Shown here: positions 5,911 to 14,720 of the stretch, one piece after another | Numbering within the stretch: the first letter of the stretch is position 1 | Layout: each line of letters begins with the position of its first letter | DNA from: Saprospiraceae bacterium UBA7328 | Lineage (GTDB): Bacteria; Bacteroidota; Bacteroidia; Chitinophagales; Saprospiraceae | DNA: 36,906 nucleotides | Direction: 5' to 3' | Assembly (NCBI GenBank): GCA_002471345.1 | Contig: DKPS01000209.1 | Span: forward strand, 1-36,906 | Notes under the pieces: model-generated | The model's database searches: none | What the model was told of the DNA's origin: nothing | The model's input: the letters and a program-made list of their open reading frames with translations, nothing else | Position numbers and translations under genes: made by a program

Positions 5911-8739
5911 TCAATGAAATCCTCTTCTTTTATTTACTCCAGACTGGAGTCCTTTTATATTATAAGTAAAACTCAACATCACATATCTACCCAGTGCATT
6001 GGTTAAAGATTGACTTATACCATTTCCATATGTCCCTTGCTGAAGACTCACATTTTCATCAAATGCATCATAAATCGCTAATCTCAATTCTCCTTTATTT
6101 CCTTTCAAAAATTGCCTATAAATTGATGCATTAAGAATAGGTACAGATAGATCCTGTCCAAATCTATCGTTAGTAAATTTGTTGTAATTCAACCTTGAAG
6201 CTAAATAAATGCCTCCTACCAATTTCGTGTTAAACTCCAATTCAAAACCTTTGTTAATCACTGTTTGATCTTGACTACTATTAATGTCATAAGAAGTGTT
6301 AGAATTTCTATAAAATCCATTTAGAGAAAGCAAAAAATCTTTTGTTGGGGTATAGCTTATCGTCAGTCTTGGATTAAGAGTAACCACTTTTGTATTATTC
6401 ATTACTCCATTCACCTGTGCTGGCAGATCACTTACATTAGTACTCAAATTCCATCTTGTTGTAAATTTGTTTTGAATAATAGGGAGGTTAACCGAGAACC
6501 AAATATTTCCTTGATTTCCATCTTCTATGTTTATCGGCTTATAAGATGTAATTCCTTGATCATCAATAGATTCCGATCTACCTATGTAGTTGTCAAATAA
6601 AGTAAATCTTCCATTCAGACTTATTCTAATTCCCGATGCAGGGAATGACCTACTCATATATGCATTGATATCATTACCAACTTGGGGCGTTAGGTCTGGA
6701 TTCCCCTCTGTGATAAATAAAGGGTTAGCATTATCTATAACCGGTTGCAAATCCTGGATTTGAGGCTCATTAGCCGTACGAGTATAGCCCATACTGAGAT
6801 ACATATTCCTCCCAGGCGTATAATTCACTGCTAAATGCGGAATAACATTATTGAAACCTCTATCAATCTCTCCTGAAAATAGGCTTTCATTTATGCTACT
6901 ATAACTACCAGAGAGCTCAAATTGCTGATATGCCAAACCTGTGGTAATATTCACTCCATTATGAGAATATCTCATTGACGCTCCTACCCTATTCATATCG
7001 ATATTATTAATCGATGTCCTGGTAAGGAATTCATTTACGATATCACTATTCTCTTTCCGGTCCAAAACTTCTCTTTCTCCTGTTTCTCTTCTCTGACTGT
7101 GATTAGCAAAAGTTTGGAAAAAGAACTTTTTACTCAATGGTTCCACAAAAATTGCATTAGCCTTAAATACTTTTTTGTCTCCTACATTAGCATTGAATTG
7201 ATTCAAATCCAGTCTACTTTCCTCTACTCCATTTTCATCAAAAAAGGTTGTTAATGATTTTTGATCTCTATCATCATTCAAATGAGTAAATAAATAGGAA
7301 ATATTCATTCCAATCCTTCTACCTTTCTTTTTGAATTTTTTCCTAAAAATCAGGGCACTATTCCCTAAATAACCGCTTTGAAGATTAACATTGTTTACTA
7401 CCCCTCGGCTCTGATAAATTGAGTTTCTAAAAAGATCATTTTCTCCATTATAGATTTTCTCTTGGTCAATTGCAGCAGCGTTAAACTCAAATTTTATAGA
7501 ATGAAGAGAATCTAGTTCAGACTCTATAGTAAACTCCCCTCTATGTCCTCTACTTATATCGTCTTTCTGATTTGACCCTTCCTCATTTTGCACAAAATTT
7601 GGAAAGAACCTATCTCTGTCAGTTTCTGTGGTAGACACTAGACCAGCTTGATTATAATAATATACACTACTAATTTTCAACTTGTTATGATCATAATTGA
7701 AATTAGCTCCACCATTATAATTTTCTGGAAAACCTGAATTCTGACGCCCTTGGAAGAAGACTGACTGTATGCTAGATTCTAAGCTATTAGAACCTCCACT
7801 GAAAAAGAAAAATTTGTTACCACCTCCACCAAAACCGTATTCTAGATTACTATCAAAATTAAATGATTGTGAGCCCAAAAAGTCCTGGTAATCATCCCAA
7901 GACAACCCATTACGTCCTGTGTTATTCCCTACACCAACAAGACTAAACTGAATTTTTTCGTTAAATCTATTGAAATTTCCTTTTAACTCCTTTCTGTCTT
8001 CAGTACCTACTCCCGCTACTACTCGACCAAATCCACCAGTTTTAAAATCTTCTTTAAGCTCAAGGTTCATTGTCTTTTCTTGAGATTGGGCAGTGGATCC
8101 TGTAATCTCTTCTTCTTCCGTCTTTCTATCAAAAACTTGCACTTTGGATATGCTTTCTGAAGGTAAATTTTGAGTTGCCGCTTTAGGGTTATTGCCAAAG
8201 AAAGATTTTCCATCGACTGTTACCTCTGTTACATCTTTTCCATCAGATCGCATTGCCCCATCTTGATCCACTTCCATACCTGGCAGCTTCCTGATGAGAT
8301 CTTCTACAGTAGACCCATCGGGAACTTTAAATGTAGACACATCATATTCAATGGTGTCTCCCCTCATCTTTATTTGGGCTTTGGCAGCTTTTATGACGAT
8401 CTCCATTAATTCTGCTGCTAGTTCAGACATCTTCAATATTCCAAGATCTACATCTTTCCCTCCGCGAGAATTAACTTTAGAATGAAGCGGGATAAATCCA
8501 ACAAAAGTAGTTTTGACTAGATATTCTCCTGACGAGACTCCTTTAAAACGAAATGACCCATCTAGTTCTGATCTGGTAAAGTCTACCATTGTGGAATCCG
8601 TATCTAGAAGAAGCACTGTGCTATAAATTAATGGATTACCGAGTGTATCCTCTATGACTCCTTTAACATTAAATGTACTTTGAGAATAGACAAGGTGAGT
8701 AAACATCACCATTAACAGTGAGATAAATACCTTTTTCAT
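5911..8739 (-). CDS. TonB-type outer-membrane beta-barrel protein
   Basis: The protein has 942 residues. A signal peptide (MKKVFISLLMVMFTHLVYSQ) is followed by a carboxypeptidase regulatory-like domain (about 22-100, NVKGVIEDTLGNPLIYSTV). A plug-like region follows at about 120-215 (GDTIEYDVSTFKVPDGSTVE, LRKLPGMEVDQDG-like, VTVDGKSFFG). The rest is a long barrel with many aromatic beta-strand ends, including GMNISYLF and YLSMGYTRTANEP, ending with a terminal strand of the LSFTYNIKG type. This matches the outer-membrane beta-barrel family 3 rather than classical SusC. The frame extends to 8790, but the ATG at 8739 gives a correct signal peptide. It leads the operon with the GLPGLI gene. Substrate is unknown; peptide, metal or export-related roles are possible. 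Confidence 0.88.
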   Translation of the reverse strand: MKKVFISLLMVMFTHLVYSQSTFNVKGVIEDTLGNPLIYSTVLLLDTDSTMVDFTRSELDGSFRFKGVSSGEYLVKTTFVGFIPLHSKVNSRGGKDVDLGILKMSELAAELMEIVIKAAKAQIKMRGDTIEYDVSTFKVPDGSTVEDLIRKLPGMEVDQDGAMRSDGKDVTEVTVDGKSFFGNNPKAATQNLPSESISKVQVFDRKTEEEEITGSTAQSQEKTMNLELKEDFKTGGFGRVVAGVGTEDRKELKGNFNRFNEKIQFSLVGVGNNTGRNGLSWDDYQDFLGSQSFNFDSNLEYGFGGGGNKFFFFSGGSNSLESSIQSVFFQGRQNSGFPENYNGGANFNYDHNKLKISSVYYYNQAGLVSTTETDRDRFFPNFVQNEEGSNQKDDISRGHRGEFTIESELDSLHSIKFEFNAAAIDQEKIYNGENDLFRNSIYQSRGVVNNVNLQSGYLGNSALIFRKKFKKKGRRIGMNISYLFTHLNDDRDQKSLTTFFDENGVEESRLDLNQFNANVGDKKVFKANAIFVEPLSKKFFFQTFANHSQRRETGEREVLDRKENSDIVNEFLTRTSINNIDMNRVGASMRYSHNGVNITTGLAYQQFELSGSYSSINESLFSGEIDRGFNNVIPHLAVNYTPGRNMYLSMGYTRTANEPQIQDLQPVIDNANPLFITEGNPDLTPQVGNDINAYMSRSFPASGIRISLNGRFTLFDNYIGRSESIDDQGITSYKPINIEDGNQGNIWFSVNLPIIQNKFTTRWNLSTNVSDLPAQVNGVMNNTKVVTLNPRLTISYTPTKDFLLSLNGFYRNSNTSYDINSSQDQTVINKGFELEFNTKLVGGIYLASRLNYNKFTNDRFGQDLSVPILNASIYRQFLKGNKGELRLAIYDAFDENVSLQQGTYGNGISQSLTNALGRYVMLSFTYNIKGLQSGVNKRRGFH

Positions 8740-8796
8740 GTGACGTTCGACTGAATTAATAATCTTTGAAAGTAAAGTTTCTGCAACCATATGTGA

Positions 8797-8826
8797 TAAT
8801 GATATATGTAAATTAGGATATCATTA
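8797..8826. promoter_or_regulatory. Inverted repeat in divergent intergenic region
   Basis: A 9-bp perfect inverted repeat, taatgatat and atatcatta, is separated by 12 bp. It lies between the outer-membrane barrel gene and the rluF gene and could be an operator for the barrel/GLPGLI operon. No regulator gene is adjacent. Confidence 0.35.
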
Positions 8827-8857
8827 ACAAGGCCATAATCACAGTTAGTATATATAA

Positions 8858-8871
8858 CATCTATATAGATG
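8858..8871. promoter_or_regulatory. 14-bp perfect palindrome
   Basis: The sequence catctatatagatg is a perfect palindrome in the same divergent intergenic region, about 50 bp upstream of the rluF start. It is a candidate dimer-binding site. The function is inferred only from symmetry and location. Confidence 0.35.
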
Positions 8872-8922
8872 CTCACCATTGTAATAACGGTGTGTTAGTA
8901 ATTAGTTATATACCTTCGTAAA

Positions 8923-9642
8923 ATGGCAACAAGAAATAGTGATTCTATAAGTCTAAATAAGTTTATCAGTAACACAGGTAAATGCAGTAGAAGAGAAGCG
9001 GATATGTGGATAGAAATGGGACGTATTAGAATCAATGGTAAAGTCGCAAAGAAAGGAAATCGAGTGAAGTCAGGCGACACTGTACTTATTGATAATAAAA
9101 AAATAAAATCCATATCAAAAGAGAAAGGAATATATCTCGCTGTACACAAATCACCTGGAATAACATGTACCACTGACCAATCTGATCCTGATAACATTAT
9201 TGACTATGTAAATTACCCAAAGAGAATATTTCCTATTGGAAGACTGGACAAAGCCTCTTCGGGATTAATCTTAATGACTAATGATGGGGATATTGTAAAC
9301 AAAATACTAAGGTCAGAAAACAATCATGAAAAAGAGTATATCGTCACTGTTCATAAAGCATTAAGTATGTCCTTCCTCCAGGGCATGAGAAGCGGAGTTC
9401 CTATGTTAGGAAAAAGAACAAGACGTTGTCTAGTGCAATCAGTAGGAAAGCAAACATTCAGAATAGTGCTAACGGAAGGAATGAACAGACAAATCAGAAG
9501 AATGTGCGAACACTTTGGTTATAGAGTATTATCCTTGAAACGTGTAAGAGTAATGAATATCGAGTTGGGAAATCTGAGTGTTAATCATTGGCGCATTCTG
9601 ACTTCTGATGAAAAAGAAGAACTCTTCTCAAATCTTAACTAA
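8923..9642 (+). CDS. rluF: 23S rRNA pseudouridine synthase, RluF type
   Basis: This 239-residue cytoplasmic enzyme isomerises a uridine to pseudouridine in 23S rRNA (position 2604 for E. coli RluF). An S4 RNA-binding domain occupies about residues 8-55 (ISLNKFISNTGKCSRREAD, GRIRINGKVAKKGNRVKSGD). The catalytic domain follows, with the Asp in GRLDKASSGL at about residue 108 and the family blocks NHEKEYIVTV, MRSGVPMLGKRTRR and GMNRQIRRMCEHFGYRV. The match to RluF is closer than to RluB or RluE, both in the last block and in the overall layout. A TACCTTCG element ends only 4 bases before the ATG; if it is the promoter, the mRNA is leaderless. Stops nearly converge with the TIM-barrel gene. Confidence 0.93.
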   Translation: MATRNSDSISLNKFISNTGKCSRREADMWIEMGRIRINGKVAKKGNRVKSGDTVLIDNKKIKSISKEKGIYLAVHKSPGITCTTDQSDPDNIIDYVNYPKRIFPIGRLDKASSGLILMTNDGDIVNKILRSENNHEKEYIVTVHKALSMSFLQGMRSGVPMLGKRTRRCLVQSVGKQTFRIVLTEGMNRQIRRMCEHFGYRVLSLKRVRVMNIELGNLSVNHWRILTSDEKEELFSNLN

Positions 9643-9660
9643 ATCTTGATTCTCAGATTT

Positions 9661-10584
9661 TCAACTTTTCACTGGAATAAACTGTTTCAAATAATTGTAA
9701 CTCTGTTGTAAAGCTGCAACTCTTGCTTCATTACTCCCTTCGAAAGCTCGATCTTCTACCTCTACACAGACAGGACCATCATAACTACTTTCTGTCAAAT
9801 AAGAAAAGAACCTTCCCCAATCCATATCACCCATTCCAGGCAATTTCGGTGTATGCCATAAATTAGGAGGAGCCATGATGCCATGTCTATTTAAAGCCTC
9901 AGAATCAATTCTTACATCTTTTACATGAACATGATGAAATTTATCAGAGTATTCTTTAATAGGAAAAAATGGATCCATATGCTGCCAAATCATGTGAGAC
10001 GGATCATAATTGAGTCCGAAATAATCACTCTGGATGTCATTGAACATTCTATCCCAAATGTCAGGAGTAGTACCTAAATTTTTTCCCCCAGGCCATTCGT
10101 CATTGGAAAATATCATAGGACAATTTTCAATACCAACTTTTACTTGATGAGCTTCAGCATGTGCAATAATATCCTTCCATATTTTAATAAAACGAGGCCA
10201 GTTTTCATCCACACTTTTTTGATGATCTCTTCCTATAAATGTATTGACAACATCAAGTTCCAATTCTGACGCTACTTCTATCATCCTTTTTATATGAAGC
10301 ACATACACTTCTGATATCTTTTCTTCTGCTACAAGTGGATTTGGATAATATCCCAAAGCACTGATTTCTATATCATAACTTTTTAATTGAGACCAAATTT
10401 TAAATTTTAACTCAGAATTAAATGAATCCAAATCAATATGGGTTACCCCTGCATATCTTCTTTCTGACTTCCCTAATGGCCAACACATAATCTCCACGCA
10501 CTCATAACCTATTTCAGCAGCAACTTTCAACACACCAGCTAAATCATGGTCAGGTAAAATCGCTGAACAAAATCCTAATTTCAT
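9661..10584 (-). CDS. Sugar phosphate isomerase/epimerase (xylose isomerase-like TIM barrel)
   Basis: This protein of 307 residues belongs to the AP-endonuclease-2/xylose isomerase-like TIM-barrel superfamily. The strand and metal-ligand blocks are in order: [11 protein letters not shown] at the N terminus, VGIENCPM (Glu), [10 protein letters not shown] (Asp and His), [11 protein letters not shown] (His, Asp) and [11 protein letters not shown] (Glu). Such proteins isomerise or epimerise ketoses, inosose or hydroxypyruvate; the exact substrate is not readable here. The frame opens at a TTG at 10590, but the ATG at 10584 is chosen. No signal peptide is present. It is divergent from a GntP-family transporter 76 bases away, which suggests a sugar or sugar-acid utilisation pair. 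Confidence 0.87.
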   Translation of the reverse strand: MKLGFCSAILPDHDLAGVLKVAAEIGYECVEIMCWPLGKSERRYAGVTHIDLDSFNSELKFKIWSQLKSYDIEISALGYYPNPLVAEEKISEVYVLHIKRMIEVASELELDVVNTFIGRDHQKSVDENWPRFIKIWKDIIAHAEAHQVKVGIENCPMIFSNDEWPGGKNLGTTPDIWDRMFNDIQSDYFGLNYDPSHMIWQHMDPFFPIKEYSDKFHHVHVKDVRIDSEALNRHGIMAPPNLWHTPKLPGMGDMDWGRFFSYLTESSYDGPVCVEVEDRAFEGSNEARVAALQQSYNYLKQFIPVKS

Positions 10585-10660
10585 AAACAAAATATTTATA
10601 CTTTAAACTATGATGATGGCTAAAGTTAAGTAATTTGGGCACTTAGATGACAATATAAAT

Positions 10661-12028
10661 ATGGACTTCTTTTCATCCGACTACGGACCGTTTCTAGTAT
10701 TGCTAATAGGAATAATAATCATTGCCACAATGATTTACAAATTAAAGATCCATCCTTTTATTGCTCTAATAGTTTCTTCCATAATAGTAGGTGTACTGTC
10801 ACCAAATATACCTATAGGAGAAGGTTCAAGCCACCTCATATCAGCAGTCGAATTACCTATGAAAGAATTTGGCATCATGGCTGGTAAAATAACATGGGTA
10901 ATAGCTTTAGCAGCAATTATAGGAGCGGCCATGATGGAAAGTGGTGCAGCTCGTAGAATTGTTGAAAACATGGTAAATATTTTCGGAGAATCTCGTGCCG
11001 CCCTTGCACTACTCATCTGTGGATTCATACTATCCATACCTGTATTTTTTGATACTGTTTTCTTCCTTTTAATTCCTCTTGCCATTGCATTAGCTCAAAA
11101 AACAGGAAAAAATTATGTTCTATATGTAGTTGCTATTGCTGGTGGAGCTGTCGTCACACATAGCCTTGTGCCTCCTACACCTGGCCCTCTTATTATGGCA
11201 GAAACATTAGGAATAGATTTAGGAATTACAATAATTGCCGGCATTTGTTTTGGTTTGCTACCTGCTATTGCGGCTTTATGGGTAGGGCAAAGAGCAAATA
11301 CACGACTGAACATTCCAGTAAGAGTAGAAATTGGTCTTCCTAATCACAAAGAAGAAGCACCATCTTTGATGTTGTCATTACTTCCAGTCGTACTACCAAT
11401 TCTACTAATAAGTTGTGTATCAGTCACAAATATTACAATTGGCAATACACCTAATTGGATAACATTTCTTGGGAATAAAAACATTGCCATGAGTTTGGGC
11501 GCTTTTGTTGCTATTCTTCTTTGGGCACGTTATCAAAAATTAGATCACAATTCACTCTGGGAAAAAGTGGCTAAACCTCTTGAAATAGCTGGATTAATAA
11601 TACTGATTACCAGTGCTGGAGGAGCATTCGGCGCCATGATTAAACACAGTGGTATTGGAAATGCAATAGAACATGCTACATCTGGTGCATCTATAAGTTT
11701 TTTATTGCTAGGTTGGATAATTTCAGCTGTGATGAAAACAGCTCAAGGTTCTAGTACTGTAGCAATGATAACTTCTGCTAGCATCATGTTTTCCTTAGTA
11801 GGAAGTGGCACAGACTTGCCTTATCACCCTGTTTACCTCTTTTTAGCAATAGGATTTGGGTCAGGATTTATATCATGGATGAATGATAGCGGCTTCTGGG
11901 TAGTATCAAGAATGAGTGGTTTCACAGAAAAAGAAACATTTCAAACTTGGTCACTAATGTTTGCTGTTGTAGGAGTAGTTGGTCTAATAGAAGTCTTGAT
12001 TTTTTCCCAACTGCTTCCTATGGTTTAA
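10661..12028 (+). CDS. GntP family permease (gluconate/sugar acid:H+ symporter)
   Basis: This 455-residue integral inner-membrane protein has about 12 hydrophobic segments. GntP-family hallmarks are visible: FFDTVFFLLIPLAIALAQKT at about residue 128, SLVPPTPGPLIMAETLGIDL at about 169, KTAQGSSTVAMITSASIM at about 359 and FGSGFISWMNDSGFW at about 400. Members import gluconate, related aldonates, fructuronate or glycerate with protons. Length is normal for the family. It is transcribed away from the TIM-barrel isomerase, and no gluconate kinase or dehydratase lies nearby, so the substrate remains open. Confidence 0.93.
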   Translation: MDFFSSDYGPFLVLLIGIIIIATMIYKLKIHPFIALIVSSIIVGVLSPNIPIGEGSSHLISAVELPMKEFGIMAGKITWVIALAAIIGAAMMESGAARRIVENMVNIFGESRAALALLICGFILSIPVFFDTVFFLLIPLAIALAQKTGKNYVLYVVAIAGGAVVTHSLVPPTPGPLIMAETLGIDLGITIIAGICFGLLPAIAALWVGQRANTRLNIPVRVEIGLPNHKEEAPSLMLSLLPVVLPILLISCVSVTNITIGNTPNWITFLGNKNIAMSLGAFVAILLWARYQKLDHNSLWEKVAKPLEIAGLIILITSAGGAFGAMIKHSGIGNAIEHATSGASISFLLLGWIISAVMKTAQGSSTVAMITSASIMFSLVGSGTDLPYHPVYLFLAIGFGSGFISWMNDSGFWVVSRMSGFTEKETFQTWSLMFAVVGVVGLIEVLIFSQLLPMV

Positions 12029-12117
12029 AAAACAATACTCTGCCAATTTCCTGATAAATTCAATTTGGATCAAATATATTTTCTCATTTTCGCAGTTCAT
12101 TAATTGCCAATTTTAAA

Positions 12118-13557
12118 ATGAAGTCAACATTTCGTTTTTCGTTTTTGATAATAGCATTATTCTTTCTATCATTTTGTAATAATGAAAGGACTTCCTCATC
12201 AGCTTCTATATCCAATAATGGTTCAGCTAAAATTGAAGTTCAGGTTATTGGACAAAACGGTGGTCAAGCTGGGCTAATTGCTACATATGCTGATCAAAAT
12301 TATAGGATTGACACTGCTAGCATTGATCATGAAGGAAGGTTTACTTTCACAAAAAGTGATGGATATCCATCTGGAGCTTATTACGTAATGCTTCCAAATA
12401 GAAACTATTTCCAAATATTGCTAGATAAAGGGCAGAAGTTTTCAATGACCACACAACTTGCTAACCTTACGGGATCGATGGCGATATCTGGAAATAAAGA
12501 CAATGAGTTATTGTTTAAAAATTTGAGATTTGAGCAAGAAATGCAACCTCGTTTCAATGAAATTGCCCAGAGATTACCTGGCCTTTCTACTACTTCTTCT
12601 GAATACTTGGATCTAAAAACCCGAGAGAAAGAACTGGTAACTCAAAGAAAGAATCATCTTAACAAATTGTATGACTCAAGTCCAAACGGCTTCTTCACAA
12701 TGTTCAAAAAAGCTGGACAAAACCCAGATCTCAAAGAAGTTTATTTATCTGATGGATCAGTTGATTTTCAAAAACAATTAACTTATTATCGACAAGAATT
12801 TTGGGATAATGTGGATTTCTCAGACATTAGACTCATTCGTACTCCTGTTGTTTTCAATAAACTAAAAAGATATTTCAACGAGCTAACTGTACAGCAACCT
12901 GATTCAATAAAGATATCTACTAAAGATCTAATGGATAAGGTCCCTGAGGGATCAGATTACTACAAATTTTTCACTAATTGGGTAGCCCTAAATTATGAAC
13001 CAACCAAGACCACTCTGATGGATTCAGAGGCCATTTATGTATTCATGGTACAAAATTATATCAATCACGAGAAAGCATTTTGGGCAGATTCTGTTCAGGT
13101 ATTTGGGCTTCAACAAAGAGCCCATGAGATGGCAGCAAGTCTTATCGGTCTCAAAGGTCCAAATGTGACATCAACCGACCCATATGGTAAAAGTCAATCT
13201 ATCTATGATATTTCTGCTCCATATATCATTGTGTATCTCTATAATCCAACTTGTGATCATTGTATAGAAGAAACTCCGAAATTGGTAAATTTCTATAGAC
13301 AATGGAAACCGAAAGGAGTAGAAGTATATGCAATTGCAATTGATACTGATGATCAAAGTTGGAAAGGTTTTATAAACAAAAATGACATGGACTGGATAAA
13401 TGTACATGACCCATCTAACAAGTCAATCTACGCGAAATACTTTGTTGACAATACACCAGAAGTCTATGTTCTCAATCCGGAAAGAACCATCATAGGTAAA
13501 AACCTAAAAGTCGGACAAATAGAGACCATAATCAATAAGGATAAAAATAATAGATAA
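12118..13557 (+). CDS. Thioredoxin-fold lipoprotein (TlpA/ResA-like)
   Basis: The 479-residue protein begins with a lipoprotein signal (IIALFFLSFCNN, Cys at about 20). A DUF4369-like beta domain follows (about 38-125, IEVQVIGQNGGQAGLIATY), then a helical middle part. A C-terminal thioredoxin domain (about 350-475) has the redox motif PTCDHC in YLYNPTCDHCIEETPKLVNF and the cis-Pro loop NTPEVYVL. Bacteroidota carry many of these cell-envelope thiol-disulfide oxidoreductases, often called AhpC/TSA or DUF5106 proteins. It converges with the tauE-like gene of the oxidase cluster with only 5 bases between stops. A role in haem or copper-site maturation is possible but not shown. Confidence 0.88.
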   Translation: MKSTFRFSFLIIALFFLSFCNNERTSSSASISNNGSAKIEVQVIGQNGGQAGLIATYADQNYRIDTASIDHEGRFTFTKSDGYPSGAYYVMLPNRNYFQILLDKGQKFSMTTQLANLTGSMAISGNKDNELLFKNLRFEQEMQPRFNEIAQRLPGLSTTSSEYLDLKTREKELVTQRKNHLNKLYDSSPNGFFTMFKKAGQNPDLKEVYLSDGSVDFQKQLTYYRQEFWDNVDFSDIRLIRTPVVFNKLKRYFNELTVQQPDSIKISTKDLMDKVPEGSDYYKFFTNWVALNYEPTKTTLMDSEAIYVFMVQNYINHEKAFWADSVQVFGLQQRAHEMAASLIGLKGPNVTSTDPYGKSQSIYDISAPYIIVYLYNPTCDHCIEETPKLVNFYRQWKPKGVEVYAIAIDTDDQSWKGFINKNDMDWINVHDPSNKSIYAKYFVDNTPEVYVLNPERTIIGKNLKVGQIETIINKDKNNR

Positions 13558-13562
13558 TCGAA

Positions 13563-14267
13563 TTAATGACACAAGACTGGATTCTTTACAGCCGTCCAGA
13601 AATTCAGTTCTTCTGGTATGTCTACAACCATTCCTCTATACATAAGATAGAGTCCTAGTGCTAGTTGAGTAAATTGAAAAATTCTGGGAATGTACTTTTT
13701 AATAAAAAAAACAGAATTAGTCTTGCTTCCTATTATCATAATACCAGCCATAGCCGGAAAAGTACCAAGTCCAAAGAATATCATAAACAGAGCACCATCT
13801 TCAACTCCACCTGCAACCATTGCTCCTGTCAAGGCCAGATAAACTAAGCCACAAGGCAAAAGGCCATTAATCATGCCTACAAGGAGTGGAAATTTTGAAA
13901 CTCCTCTTTTAAAGTGTGATGATAGATAAGATGAAACTTTTTGATACCCAGCTCTATACACCTCTGATTTAAAAAGCAATTTTTCTAAGTCTAGAGAGAA
14001 AAAGAATAGCGCTAATAAAAAAAAACCAGCAAGAAGTGAAAGTGTCTTTTGAAAATCTGACAATAAAATCAACTCTCCTATTAACCCCACACCTAGTCCC
14101 AGAAAGGCATAGGTCAATACGCGCCCCACATTATATTGAAGAGCCCTCATAAAGGAACCATATAAATGATTTTTTTCATCTCCGGCTGCAAGTAAAGCCA
14201 AAGGACCACACATGCCCACACAATGTAAACTACCTAAAAATCCAAGTGTAAAAGCCATCCAGATCAT
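13563..14267 (-). CDS. TauE/SafE-type membrane protein of the cbb3 cluster
   Basis: This 234-residue polytopic membrane protein starts with the FLGSLHCVGMCGPLALL segment. That Cys/Met/His-rich first helix is typical of the sulfite exporter TauE/SafE and UreH-like family that accompanies cbb3 oxidase genes in Bacteroidota. A second motif, GLLPCGLVYLAL, lies at about residue 135. Its 5' end overlaps ccoH by 4 bases (ATGA), so translation is coupled. Context and the CxxxC helix suggest metal (copper) handling for oxidase assembly, but this is inference and the family name reflects sulfite export in other members. It is the last gene of the cco operon. Confidence 0.85.
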   Translation of the reverse strand: MIWMAFTLGFLGSLHCVGMCGPLALLAAGDEKNHLYGSFMRALQYNVGRVLTYAFLGLGVGLIGELILLSDFQKTLSLLAGFFLLALFFFSLDLEKLLFKSEVYRAGYQKVSSYLSSHFKRGVSKFPLLVGMINGLLPCGLVYLALTGAMVAGGVEDGALFMIFFGLGTFPAMAGIMIIGSKTNSVFFIKKYIPRIFQFTQLALGLYLMYRGMVVDIPEELNFWTAVKNPVLCH

Positions 14268-14713
14268 ACTACATTGATATAGATATCTTCTTCTTTGTAA
14301 TAATCTCTCGTACCATCATTCCATTGAACTTTAATTTGCCATTTCCCTGATTTCAATTGAGGTATCTTCTGACTATAAGTGACATTATCTTTGACAACAA
14401 ATTCTGAAGCAAAATCATCTTTTTTAGATGATGCTCTATAGAAGGTAATTATACCCTTAACACTCACCTTTTGATCGCCAAACAACAACCGCAACTCCTT
14501 ATGAGTGACATCATAGTTGATTATTAAATCTGAAGAAAGAAAGTTTCGATTTGTAATGGCATCGTATTTTTTTTGATAGGTGATATCGTGCTGATAATAG
14601 TTTTCTGCAACCAGGCTATGATCTACTGATCTAGACTTTATCACCGTGAAAACAAGTAAACTGATGTAACAGATAAAAAATATAAATATGGCATTACCCC
14701 AATGGATTTTCAT
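14264..14713 (-). CDS. ccoH: CcoH/FixH family oxidase assembly protein
   Basis: This protein of 149 residues has one N-terminal membrane helix (IHWGNAIFIFFICYISLLVF) and a periplasmic domain. The AENYYQHDITYQKKYDAITN segment is the FixH hallmark that follows the anchor. The rest is a beta-rich domain ending in a GKWQIKVQWNDGTRDYYKEE strand pair. FixH/CcoH is needed for stable assembly of cbb3 oxidase and is thought to assist copper insertion with CcoI. It sits 7 bases after ccoG and overlaps the tauE-like gene by 4 bases. Confidence 0.9.
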   Translation of the reverse strand: MKIHWGNAIFIFFICYISLLVFTVIKSRSVDHSLVAENYYQHDITYQKKYDAITNRNFLSSDLIINYDVTHKELRLLFGDQKVSVKGIITFYRASSKKDDFASEFVVKDNVTYSQKIPQLKSGKWQIKVQWNDGTRDYYKEEDIYINVV

Positions 14714-14720
14714 AATATTC

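Noticed and set aside
8740..8790. Longer N terminus for the outer-membrane barrel protein
   Set aside because: The extra 17 residues would precede and spoil a normal signal peptide that begins at the ATG at 8739.
9641..9660. Hairpin aaatct/agattt as a terminator after rluF
   Set aside because: The stem is only six mostly A-T pairs with an 8-base loop; such stems are frequent by chance in this AT-rich DNA.
13171..13407. 78-codon minus-strand ORF opposite the thioredoxin-like gene
   Set aside because: It is antisense to the conserved thioredoxin domain and has no recognisable family.
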